64,000 bases of DNA from contig NZ_AFHG01000059.1 of assembly GCF_000214035.2 (NCBI RefSeq), positions 186,001-250,000 on the forward strand, in the 5' to 3' direction. Of this stretch, positions 37,315-44,996 are shown piece after piece. The translations under genes and the position numbers were made by a program. Source of the stretch: Methyloversatilis universalis FAM5 (lineage in GTDB: Bacteria; Pseudomonadota; Gammaproteobacteria; Burkholderiales; Rhodocyclaceae). Each line of letters begins with the position of its first letter. Position 1 is the first letter of the stretch. Below the pieces are notes generated by a model. It did no database searches, had not been told where the DNA came from, and saw only the letters and a list, made by a program, of their open reading frames with translations.

Positions 37315-40300
37315 AGGCGCTGCGCCCGCGCGCTTTGCATCGCTCTCTGGCCAGTCTGATGGCGGCCGTCATCACGTTGCAGAGCGCGGCGGTCGCCGGG
37401 GCCGAGCCCGATATGGCGGCGCCTGCGGACAGACGGCCTGTCGTGGGCAATGCTGGCGCGACCACGCTTGTCGACATCGCGCGCCCCGACGCATCCGGGC
37501 GTTCGCACAATATCTGGAACCGCTTCGACGTCAGCGCGGGCGGACTGGTACTGAACAACGCGGTGAGTCGCACCCGCAGCGTGCTGGCGGGCGATATCGA
37601 GGCCAACCTCCGGCTGGGTGGCACCGCCGCCACGCTGATCGTGAACGAGGTCAGCGGCGGCAGTGCGAGCACGCTGCAGGGTCTGGTCGAGGTCGCCGGT
37701 ACGCCGGCCCGAGTCATCATCGCGAATCCGAACGGCATCTACTGCGATGGCTGCGGCTTCATCGGAACGCCGCACGTGCAGCTCACCACCGGCCGCCTGA
37801 TCGAAGACAGTGCCGGTCTGGGCTTTGACGTGTCCGGCGGGCATATCGACATCGGGCCGGGTGGCCTGACCGCACTGGCCAGCAGGCTGGATCTGCTGGC
37901 GCAGACGCTGCGCAGCCGCGGCGACATACGCGCCGGCGGAGAACTGCGCATGCTGGCCGGCGCGGTGCAGGTCGAGGCCGACACGCTGCGTCCGCCAGGC
38001 TCGGACGCTTTCCCGACCGGTGCAGAGGCGGGCGATGTGCCGCTGGCCATCGACATCGGACAGACGGTGGCCGCGGACAGCATCCAGCTCATCGCGCTGG
38101 GCGGTGACATCGGCGTGCGGACCACCGCTCCGCTGCATGCGGCGCGTGATCTGCTGATCGCGACCACGCGACCGGTCGAACTGCGCGGTGAGGTGTCGGC
38201 CGGCCGGGATATCGCCCTGTACACTTCGGGTGCTTCGGATACCCGCGTAGACGCTCAGGTGAAGGCCGGACGCGACCTCACCGTGATCGCCACCGTGCTG
38301 ACCGTGAGCGCCGAAGGCGCGCTCGTGGCGGATGGCCGGCTGGGCATGGATCTGGTGCCCGACAACAGTGACCGCTGGTCTGCGCTGACCAACGACGGGC
38401 GCATCGAGGCGGGCGGTGACCTGGCGCTGTCCGGTGCGGTCGAAGCGTGGAATCGCGGGCTGATCCGCGCCGGTGGCCGCATGGACGCGGCGGCCGGAGA
38501 AGTGACCGCGCCGGATGCGCACCGTGGCCTTCCGGGAAGCGAAGCGCGTCGTGGAGGTACGTCATCGGGCGAACCGGCGCGGCTGCACAACAGCGGCCGG
38601 ATCCGGATCGGACAGGACGGCCTGCTCGATCTCGCCGGGGCGCAGATTGGCGACATCGAAGCCGGTCGGGACCTGATGCTCTGGTGGGCACCGGATGCGT
38701 CGGATAGCGGTGGCCGTGCCCAGGCCGGTCGAGATCTGTACCTGTTCCTGCCGAAGCCGGACCAGGCAGCCTCTCCGCCACAGAGCGGCGGCCGTACCTT
38801 CCGGGCCGCCCAGGATCTTCTGCTGCTGCCTGCACCGGACAAGAGACTCGCGCGCGATGAACTGCCCGCGACCCTGCTGGCGCTCGTGAATGCCGAGTCT
38901 GCGGAGGCGACCCGCGATCACCTGAACCGCGATGTCCTGTTCGCCGGGCGTGATTTCAGGGTGCGTACCGGAGGCGCCTTCGATAACGCGGCGACCGTGG
39001 AAGCGCAGCGCGACATCGACATCGTCGCGCAGAAGGTCAGCAATGCTACCCGTATCGACTTGGTGCAGCGTACGGTCGATTACGAATACTACGAAGGCTG
39101 CCGGACAGAGTACGACGGGCAGTGCAGCGTGCGCATCGAGCAGCCTGGCGCGCCGGCCTCCATGGTGGCCGGGCGTGATCTGTCGGTTCGGTCCAGCGCA
39201 TTCGAGAACCGCGGGGCGCGGGTGCTGGCAGGGCGAGACATCGCGCTGCGTGCACCGGATGTACTGAACGAGGATCGTCGTTACGGGGCGACCTGGCAGT
39301 CGAACTACTCGCTGGTGGATCCACGTCTCGCCTCAGACGGCGGCGCGTCCTGCGGCGGGCAGGGCGGTGATGTCTGCAAGGATCCGATCGAGTGGCGGCG
39401 CAGCGCCTCGGGATCGGTCGAGCTCGGCGTACTGCCGGCCATCATCCAGGCCGGTGGCCGCTTCGGTGCCGGTCCCGCCGATCCGGGCCCGACCCCTCCG
39501 CCCGCCGGCCAGGTTGGCGATGCCCCGCTGCCTTCTCGCTTCGTGAACACCGGCGAACTGCACGCGGCCTCGGTGGCGGTGCATGCCCAGTCCATCCGCA
39601 ACGGATTCGATGTCGCTGCCGACTTTGGCCACCTGACCGCACCGCTCGTGATGCCGCCGGCGCTGATCGACATAACGGGCACTTACAGCACGGACGCCGG
39701 GATGCGCCAGGCCGGGACCTATACAGGCCCGCAGCTGATGAGCGCGCTGCCTGCGGCGCTGCGCAGCCCGGCGCCGTTCGCCTATACCCCTGAGCAGGAA
39801 ATCGTCGCGCTGCGCGACTCGCTGCTTGCCGCCACCCACCGTGCCTGGATCATTCCCGGTCTCGCCTGGGATCCGGTCACCGGGTTGTCGCCGGACGCAC
39901 AGCAGCGTGCGCTGCTGGCCGCCAACGGCATGGCCTTCGCGCTCGAACACGGCATCGCGTTGGGCACGACACTGCGCGCCAGCCAGCTGTCGTCGCTGGA
40001 GGTCCCCATGCTCTGGTACATCGAGCGGGGCGGACTGCTGCGCCCTCAACTGCACATTCCTTTGTCCTGGCAGCAACAGCTGGCCATCGTGCCCGGAGGC
40101 CTGATGGCCGGCGACGTCGACATCGTGCTGAACGGCGAGGTGATCGACAACACCGGCTTCATCCTCAGTGACGGCGGGCTGTCGGTCAGTGCGGACACGC
40201 TCAGGAATCGCAAGCGCTCTGCCTACTACTACGAGGAATTCGACGTCAGCGGTGGCACCCTCATTGTCGAAGGCAGTCAGGTCCAGCCAGGCGGCTTCAT

Positions 40301-42419
40301 GCAGGCGGCCCGCCTGTCGATGGATGTCAATCGCATCGAGTCGCTGTCCGGCGAGTTCCGTGTGCTCGCGGCGTCGAACGAACAGTCGGCCACCGAGACC
40401 GCCGCCTTCGAAGCACGGTTGGTCGAACAGCTCGGCGACGACTATGTGCGCGGTGTGGCGCGCGACGATCTGCATTACCGCTTCGAGAAGGATTCCGGTT
40501 TTGGCGATCTGCTCGGCATGGCCGCCAGCTTCGTGGTCGCGTCGATGATCGGTCCGGAAATCTCGTCCTTCATCGGCGGCATGGCGTCGTCCGGTTCTAC
40601 CTTTGCCGGTGCCTCGGCGCTCGGTAGCGCCGGGCTCGGTAACACCATGGCCAGCGCTTTCCTGTCCCAGACCGTCGCTTCGTCGGTCGGCCAGGTAGTG
40701 TCCGGACGCGGCCTCGACTTCAGCCAGGCACTCGGCGCCGGGCTGAGCGGCGGTCTGAGCGCCGGATCGGCGCAGTGGGCAAACACGGCGTTCGACCTAC
40801 CGTTCGAGCGCTTCATGGCGCGCACGCTGGCCGCCGGTGTGATCGGCGAAGTGACCGGCGGCAGCTTCGACACCGCCATGCTGAACGCCGCGGTCAATCA
40901 GGCCGCTGCCCTTGGATCCGGCCGCATCGGCGACGGCATCTTCGGCCAGGCCGGCACCCCCGGGCATCTGCTGGCGCATGCCGCACTGGGCGCCCTGTCC
41001 GAAGCCGCGCGGGGCGGCGATCCGATGGCCGGCGCGCTCGGCGCCATGACTGCCGTACTGGTCGAACAGCCTCTGGATGCAGCGTTCGGCCTCAGCGGCA
41101 GCACAGGCGGCAACGCTCTGCTCACAGCACTTTCCATGCTCGCTGGCGGCGCCGTGGCCGAGTCCGCCGGCGGTAATCCGGTATCCGGCGGCCTGGCGGC
41201 GCAGAACGTCACCTTGTTCAACTACCTGACGCACGCCGAATCGCAGTCGCTCGAACGTCTCCGGCAGAAGTGCGCCATCGCGAGCCGATGCACCGAAGAA
41301 GACCACGCCGAAATGCAGCGGCTGGGCGGCCTTGATCGCAGTCGCGATCAGGCTCTGCAATCTGCCTGCAGCGCGCCATCGAGTACCGCCTGCCAGTCTG
41401 CCTATCTCGACCTCGCCCGAGCGGTCGCCAGTTATCAGGGCCAGCGCATCGAACCGGGTTCTGTGGCGGATCGGGAGCTGTCGGGCATACGTGCGCAGGA
41501 GGTGATGTACAGGGCGAGGATGACGAATGCGCTTGCATACAACGCGACTAACGGTGCAGCGCAGGCTGTTGTCTCTAGCCTTGCAGGGACTATTCAGCTC
41601 GGTGTGCTGATCGTCAGCGCGCCAGGGGACCCCGAAGCGCGTGCAGTACTTAGTCAGATCGCAAGAGCAGCCGGACAGTTTCTCTCCGCGCCTGCAGATA
41701 CGATCGAATTTGCCATCAAGGCCAGACTAGATGAGGCGGATCGTCTTGAAGCGAGCGGGCAGACAGATGCCGCTCAGCAAATGCGAGCCGCGTTGGTCAC
41801 TGACGGGCTACTACTGATCACTGGGACCGGTGCAGTTGCTGCGAAAGGTGGGCAGAGGATTCTTGGAAGTCTGGAGGCCGCGAAGACAGGATCTGGCAAT
41901 GTGCTGGGCGTAGTTGGTCAGCGTCTTAGTCAGACGGTCGAATCGCATTGGCTATCTTCTCTGAGGGATCGAGGAGGGAGCATCACTGCGTTCAAGACAG
42001 CTGAGGATGTGAACGCAGCCATGGTCAAGGTGGCTGACTGGCAACCGGCGTGGCAGCCAGGCACCACCGTTGTGGAGGCCGTTCTAGCACCGGGAACGCG
42101 AGTGAGTATGGTGATAGATGAGATGAGCTACGCTGCAATACAAGCAGGAAAAACAGATAGAGCCTACGGGGGGTGGGCCACTTTCGACAGTGTTCCCGAT
42201 CAGCGGTACGCGCGGGATGCGCTCGCAATTACTGAAGGCATGAAGGCTGATGTTCGGCACGTTGTTGAATTAGAGATCAATCGTCCGGTTAGTGCGCACA
42301 TCGGTATTGTCGGCGCTCAATCCGGAGCCCTCGGAGGCGGCAACCAAGTGCATTTCGTGTTGTCTCCCTCCGAGCGATCAACAGTGTTCAAAGTTATCGG
42401 TCACCGAGAGCTAAGATGA
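37311..42419 (+). CDS. Large TpsA exoprotein, candidate CDI/polymorphic toxin
   Basis: 1702 residues. A signal peptide and the TPS secretion domain (VGNAGATTLVDIARP, NIWNRFDVSAGGLVLNNAVS, NPNGIYCDGCGF at residues 139-150) define a filamentous-hemagglutinin-type exoprotein. Filament-like repeats such as AGRDL/ARDIALR occupy the centre. A Gly/Ala-rich DUF637-like region spans about residues 1063-1210, and NVTLFNYLTHAE (residues 1299-1310) sits where other CdiA proteins carry the pre-toxin VENN motif. The last ~300 residues are coded by DNA of clearly lower GC and match no toxin family I recognise. ATG 37311 overlaps the isomerase stop; its own stop overlaps the next gene. Confidence 0.88.
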   Translation: MKALRPRALHRSLASLMAAVITLQSAAVAGAEPDMAAPADRRPVVGNAGATTLVDIARPDASGRSHNIWNRFDVSAGGLVLNNAVSRTRSVLAGDIEANLRLGGTAATLIVNEVSGGSASTLQGLVEVAGTPARVIIANPNGIYCDGCGFIGTPHVQLTTGRLIEDSAGLGFDVSGGHIDIGPGGLTALASRLDLLAQTLRSRGDIRAGGELRMLAGAVQVEADTLRPPGSDAFPTGAEAGDVPLAIDIGQTVAADSIQLIALGGDIGVRTTAPLHAARDLLIATTRPVELRGEVSAGRDIALYTSGASDTRVDAQVKAGRDLTVIATVLTVSAEGALVADGRLGMDLVPDNSDRWSALTNDGRIEAGGDLALSGAVEAWNRGLIRAGGRMDAAAGEVTAPDAHRGLPGSEARRGGTSSGEPARLHNSGRIRIGQDGLLDLAGAQIGDIEAGRDLMLWWAPDASDSGGRAQAGRDLYLFLPKPDQAASPPQSGGRTFRAAQDLLLLPAPDKRLARDELPATLLALVNAESAEATRDHLNRDVLFAGRDFRVRTGGAFDNAATVEAQRDIDIVAQKVSNATRIDLVQRTVDYEYYEGCRTEYDGQCSVRIEQPGAPASMVAGRDLSVRSSAFENRGARVLAGRDIALRAPDVLNEDRRYGATWQSNYSLVDPRLASDGGASCGGQGGDVCKDPIEWRRSASGSVELGVLPAIIQAGGRFGAGPADPGPTPPPAGQVGDAPLPSRFVNTGELHAASVAVHAQSIRNGFDVAADFGHLTAPLVMPPALIDITGTYSTDAGMRQAGTYTGPQLMSALPAALRSPAPFAYTPEQEIVALRDSLLAATHRAWIIPGLAWDPVTGLSPDAQQRALLAANGMAFALEHGIALGTTLRASQLSSLEVPMLWYIERGGLLRPQLHIPLSWQQQLAIVPGGLMAGDVDIVLNGEVIDNTGFILSDGGLSVSADTLRNRKRSAYYYEEFDVSGGTLIVEGSQVQPGGFMQAARLSMDVNRIESLSGEFRVLAASNEQSATETAAFEARLVEQLGDDYVRGVARDDLHYRFEKDSGFGDLLGMAASFVVASMIGPEISSFIGGMASSGSTFAGASALGSAGLGNTMASAFLSQTVASSVGQVVSGRGLDFSQALGAGLSGGLSAGSAQWANTAFDLPFERFMARTLAAGVIGEVTGGSFDTAMLNAAVNQAAALGSGRIGDGIFGQAGTPGHLLAHAALGALSEAARGGDPMAGALGAMTAVLVEQPLDAAFGLSGSTGGNALLTALSMLAGGAVAESAGGNPVSGGLAAQNVTLFNYLTHAESQSLERLRQKCAIASRCTEEDHAEMQRLGGLDRSRDQALQSACSAPSSTACQSAYLDLARAVASYQGQRIEPGSVADRELSGIRAQEVMYRARMTNALAYNATNGAAQAVVSSLAGTIQLGVLIVSAPGDPEARAVLSQIARAAGQFLSAPADTIEFAIKARLDEADRLEASGQTDAAQQMRAALVTDGLLLITGTGAVAAKGGQRILGSLEAAKTGSGNVLGVVGQRLSQTVESHWLSSLRDRGGSITAFKTAEDVNAAMVKVADWQPAWQPGTTVVEAVLAPGTRVSMVIDEMSYAAIQAGKTDRAYGGWATFDSVPDQRYARDALAITEGMKADVRHVVELEINRPVSAHIGIVGAQSGALGGGNQVHFVLSPSERSTVFKVIGHRELR

Positions 42420-42925
42420 TTAAGCAAAAGGTTGAATGTTTCTCTTTGCATAACAACAGAGGGGAGGTTTTGCTTGACCGCGATTTGACTCGATATCGGT
42501 CCGAGACAGAAGGAGGGTTTCAAACCTTCGGCCCAGTCGTCGCTTATTCGTGGTGCTTCGACGGCGAACCGCAAGGGCTATCTGATCCAGATAGCCGACT
42601 CAGTATCAAAGTGCTCCCAGATGAATCAGGTTTCATTGCATTCGAACAGGAATTACATCCAGACAACTGTCTCCTGTTGGATGGTCATGGCCGTGAAGTC
42701 AGAAGATTGGCTGTGCCCATGAAACTTCTCGGGCACGACGTATCCGATACAGTCGAAAGGTGGTTTCGTAGTATCGATGGCCCTTATGCTGACCCTGCAA
42801 CCGGACAAGCTGGAAAGTTTGGCGTCTCCGCTTGGGTAGAGTCAGTTGGCGAGATCTATCTGGAGTTGGATTTTCGTTCCGGAGAGTTCTTGTGGTGGAA
42901 GCCGATCCGCTTCTGATTATTGACC
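41500..42925 (+). other. Low-GC toxin/immunity cassette
   Basis: From about 41.5 kb, within tpsA, base composition falls from about 67% GC to near 55% by eye, with AT-rich codons such as ACA, ATA, AAA and GAA that are rare elsewhere in the window. The change persists through the following small gene and ends at the Crp-family gene. This suggests horizontal replacement of the toxin tip plus its immunity gene. Confidence 0.75.
42416..42916 (+). CDS. Candidate immunity protein of the TpsA toxin
   Basis: 166 residues, no signal peptide or membrane segment, acidic and aromatic-rich (GPVVAYSWCFDGEPQG, LSIKVLPDESG, YLELDFRSGEFLWWKPIRF). I recognise no family. Its ATG overlaps the tpsA stop (ATGA), its GC is as low as the toxin tip, and its size is normal for CDI immunity proteins. 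These are the only grounds for calling it immunity; a cytosolic antitoxin that binds the C-terminal toxin domain is inferred. Confidence 0.65.
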   Translation: MIKQKVECFSLHNNRGEVLLDRDLTRYRSETEGGFQTFGPVVAYSWCFDGEPQGLSDPDSRLSIKVLPDESGFIAFEQELHPDNCLLLDGHGREVRRLAVPMKLLGHDVSDTVERWFRSIDGPYADPATGQAGKFGVSAWVESVGEIYLELDFRSGEFLWWKPIRF

Positions 42926-43588
42926 TTATCTGCCCTCCGCCGCCAGCGCCCTCAGTCCCGCCGGATCCAGTATGTCGATCTGGTTGCGCCCTAGCGCCAC
43001 CAACCCCTGTTCGGCAAAACTCTTCAGCAGACGGCTGACGATTTCGCGCACGCTGCCCAGTTCGTCGGCGAGCTGCTGGTGGGTGGTGTGCAGGGTCTGG
43101 CCGTGGCCGAGCAGCAGACTGGCCAGGCGCTGGTCGAGGCGCTGGAAGGCGATGGCTTCGACCAGTTGCATCAGTTCGGCGACCCGCTCGGCGAACAGGC
43201 TGAACACGAAGGTGCGGAAGGCGGGTTCGGACAGCAGGCGGTCGAAGAGTGCGGTGGGCAGCACCAGCAGCCTGGCCGGCGTTTCGGCCACGGCGTGCGC
43301 GTTGTATTCGATGTGGCCGAGCAGGCAGGCGCTGGATATGACGCAGGTTTCACCGGCATGCACCCGGTACAGCGGCAGTTCGCGGCCGTTGGCGGATGAC
43401 TTCGCCACCTTGACCTGACCTTCGAGCACGAAGGGGAAGCCGCCGCAGGGCTGGTACTCGTCGAACAGGTGGGTGCCGGCCGGCACCTCCATCATCCGGC
43501 CTTCCTTCTCGATGAGGGCGCGGGCCGCCGGCGACAGGCCGGACAGCAGCGGATAGATGGCGGTGAGGGCGTCGGCGTGACCGTTCAT
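42926..43588 (-). CDS. Crp/Fnr-family transcriptional regulator
   Basis: 220 residues. N-terminal cyclic-nucleotide-binding-like beta roll (EVPAGTHLFDEYQPCGGFPFVLEGQVKVAKSSANGRELPLYRV, with GETCVISSACLLGH), a dimer helix and a C-terminal helix-turn-helix (THQQLADELGSVREIVSRLLKSF). Cys residues are present but not in the N-terminal cluster of true FNR, so it is not an obvious oxygen-sensing FNR. It might bind the TTGACC-N2-GGTCAA site of ompW; that is speculative. Start ATG 43588 overlaps the xthA stop by four bases. Confidence 0.93.
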   Translation of the reverse strand: MNGHADALTAIYPLLSGLSPAARALIEKEGRMMEVPAGTHLFDEYQPCGGFPFVLEGQVKVAKSSANGRELPLYRVHAGETCVISSACLLGHIEYNAHAVAETPARLLVLPTALFDRLLSEPAFRTFVFSLFAERVAELMQLVEAIAFQRLDQRLASLLLGHGQTLHTTHQQLADELGSVREIVSRLLKSFAEQGLVALGRNQIDILDPAGLRALAAEGR

Positions 43589-44343
43589 GACAGGGTGGCG
43601 ATGACCGGGGCGTGATCGGAGGGGCGTTCCAGCTTGCGCGGGGCCTTGTCCACGGTGCAGGCGGTGCAGCGGGCGGCCAGCGGCGCGGACAGCAGGATGT
43701 GGTCGATGCGCAGGCCGAAGTTGCGGCGGAAGGCGCCGGCCCGGTAGTCCCACCACGACCAGCTCTTTTCCGGCTGGTCGAACATGCGGAAGGCATCGGT
43801 CAGGCCGAGCGCGATCAGGTCGGCGAAGGCGGCGCGCTCCGGCGGCGACACGTGGATGTCGTCCTTCCAGTCCGGGTGGGCGTCGCGGTCTTCGGGCGCG
43901 ATGTTGTAGTCGCCGAGCAGCGCGAGCTGCGGATGACGGGTGAGTTCGTCGCGCAGCCAGCCGGTGAGGGCGGCCAGCCAGCGCATCTTGTATTCGAACT
44001 TCTCAGAGCCGACCGCCTGCCCGTTCGGGAAATAGGTGCATACGATGCGCACGCCATCGACCGTGGCGGCGATCACCCGCTTCTGTTCGTCCTCGAAACC
44101 GGGAATGCCGATCTGCACGTCGCTGGCGGGTGACTTCGACAGGATGGCCACGCCGTTGTAGGTTTTCTGGCCGCTGATGGCGCTGTGATAGCCGGCGGCT
44201 TCAAGTTCGGCGCGCGGGTAGGTGGCGTCTTCGGTCTTGGTTTCCTGCAGGCACACCACGTCCGGCTGTTCGGCGGCGAGCCAGTCGGTGAGGTGGGGCA
44301 GGCGGACTTTCAGCGAATTGACGTTCCAGCAGGCGATTTTCAA
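43585..44343 (-). CDS. xthA: Exodeoxyribonuclease III (AP endonuclease)
   Basis: 252 residues, the usual length for the ExoIII family. Motifs: MKIACWNVNSLKVRLPHL, VVCLQETKTED with the catalytic Glu, YNGVAILSK, LLGDYNIAPEDRDAH with Asp/Asn of the active site, and RIDHILLSAP plus ERPSDHAPVIATL with the terminal catalytic Asp-His. It repairs abasic sites and 3' blocks in DNA. Overlaps the Crp-family gene that follows in the operon. Confidence 0.97.
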   Translation of the reverse strand: MKIACWNVNSLKVRLPHLTDWLAAEQPDVVCLQETKTEDATYPRAELEAAGYHSAISGQKTYNGVAILSKSPASDVQIGIPGFEDEQKRVIAATVDGVRIVCTYFPNGQAVGSEKFEYKMRWLAALTGWLRDELTRHPQLALLGDYNIAPEDRDAHPDWKDDIHVSPPERAAFADLIALGLTDAFRMFDQPEKSWSWWDYRAGAFRRNFGLRIDHILLSAPLAARCTACTVDKAPRKLERPSDHAPVIATLS

Positions 44344-44357
44344 AAGAGACGGCTCCG

Positions 44358-44894
44358 TTACTGTTTTGCTGCGCCGTCAGCCGGCTCGCCCGTCACGGGC
44401 TTGGGCGCCGGCGGCTTGGCGCTGCCCTTGGCCGGGTAGCCGGCACGGTCGAGCAGCCGGTTCCAGGCGTCGGCGCTGTAGCCCATGAGCTGATCGGCGC
44501 CGGCGGCGATGGCCGGCACGCGGGCTTCCTTTACCTTGAAGCGGGCGGTGAAGGCGGCTTTCTGTTCTTCGGTGGTGATGCGCTGTTCGGTGTAGGCGAT
44601 GGCCCGATCGCGCAGCAGCGCCTGGGCGGACTCGCACAGCTTGTCGCACTCGTTGCCGAACCACACGGTGACCGGTGCGTTCTTCATCGCTTCGCGCTCG
44701 GCGTAGCTCGCGCCCTGTTCGACCACGCTGGGCTGCAGCTTTTTCTCGGTGACCGAGCGTGCGTCTGGCGGCGGCGGGGTGTCGGTGTAGTGGGTGCGGC
44801 CCTGCGCGTCCTTCCACTTGTAGGTCTGGGCGACGGCGGTGCCTGCGCACAGGGCGCCGGCCAGCACGATGCAGATCAGTCGGTGCAGCTTCAT
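44358..44894 (-). CDS. Secreted DUF4124 protein with glutaredoxin-like domain
   Basis: 178 residues: signal peptide (LICIVLAGALCAGTAVA-QTYK), a DUF4124 module (YKWKDAQGRTHYTDTPPP) and a thioredoxin/glutaredoxin-like domain (VTVWFGNECDKLCESAQALLRDRAIAYTEQRI, ARVPAIAAGADQLMGY). The putative redox site is CDKLCE, a Cys-x3-Cys, not Cys-x2-Cys, so its redox activity is open. A Pro/Lys-rich tail ends the protein. It is 14 bases upstream of xthA but probably transcribed alone or with it. Confidence 0.8.
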   Translation of the reverse strand: MKLHRLICIVLAGALCAGTAVAQTYKWKDAQGRTHYTDTPPPPDARSVTEKKLQPSVVEQGASYAEREAMKNAPVTVWFGNECDKLCESAQALLRDRAIAYTEQRITTEEQKAAFTARFKVKEARVPAIAAGADQLMGYSADAWNRLLDRAGYPAKGSAKPPAPKPVTGEPADGAAKQ

Positions 44895-44944
44895 GCGCGC
44901 TCTCCTCGGTGACGGCCGCTCAGTGAGGCCCCGATTCTACCCAT

Positions 44945-44986
44945 GCCCGCTGACCCGCGGCGTGAGGCCGCCGCGGGTCAGCGGGC
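44945..44986. terminator. 18-bp perfect GC hairpin between prlC and the DUF4124 gene
   Basis: GCCCGCTGACCCGCGGCG and its exact complement flank a six-base TGAGGC loop. It lies just after the prlC stop on the minus strand. There is no U tract, so it is a long GC-stem terminator-like structure at best, or an attenuator between two co-directional genes. Confidence 0.6.
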
Positions 44987-44996
44987 GCGGGGCGTG

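Noticed and set aside
42926-43588. Calling the Crp-family protein FNR or ANR
   Set aside because: The N-terminal Cys cluster of FNR is missing, so only the superfamily is supported.
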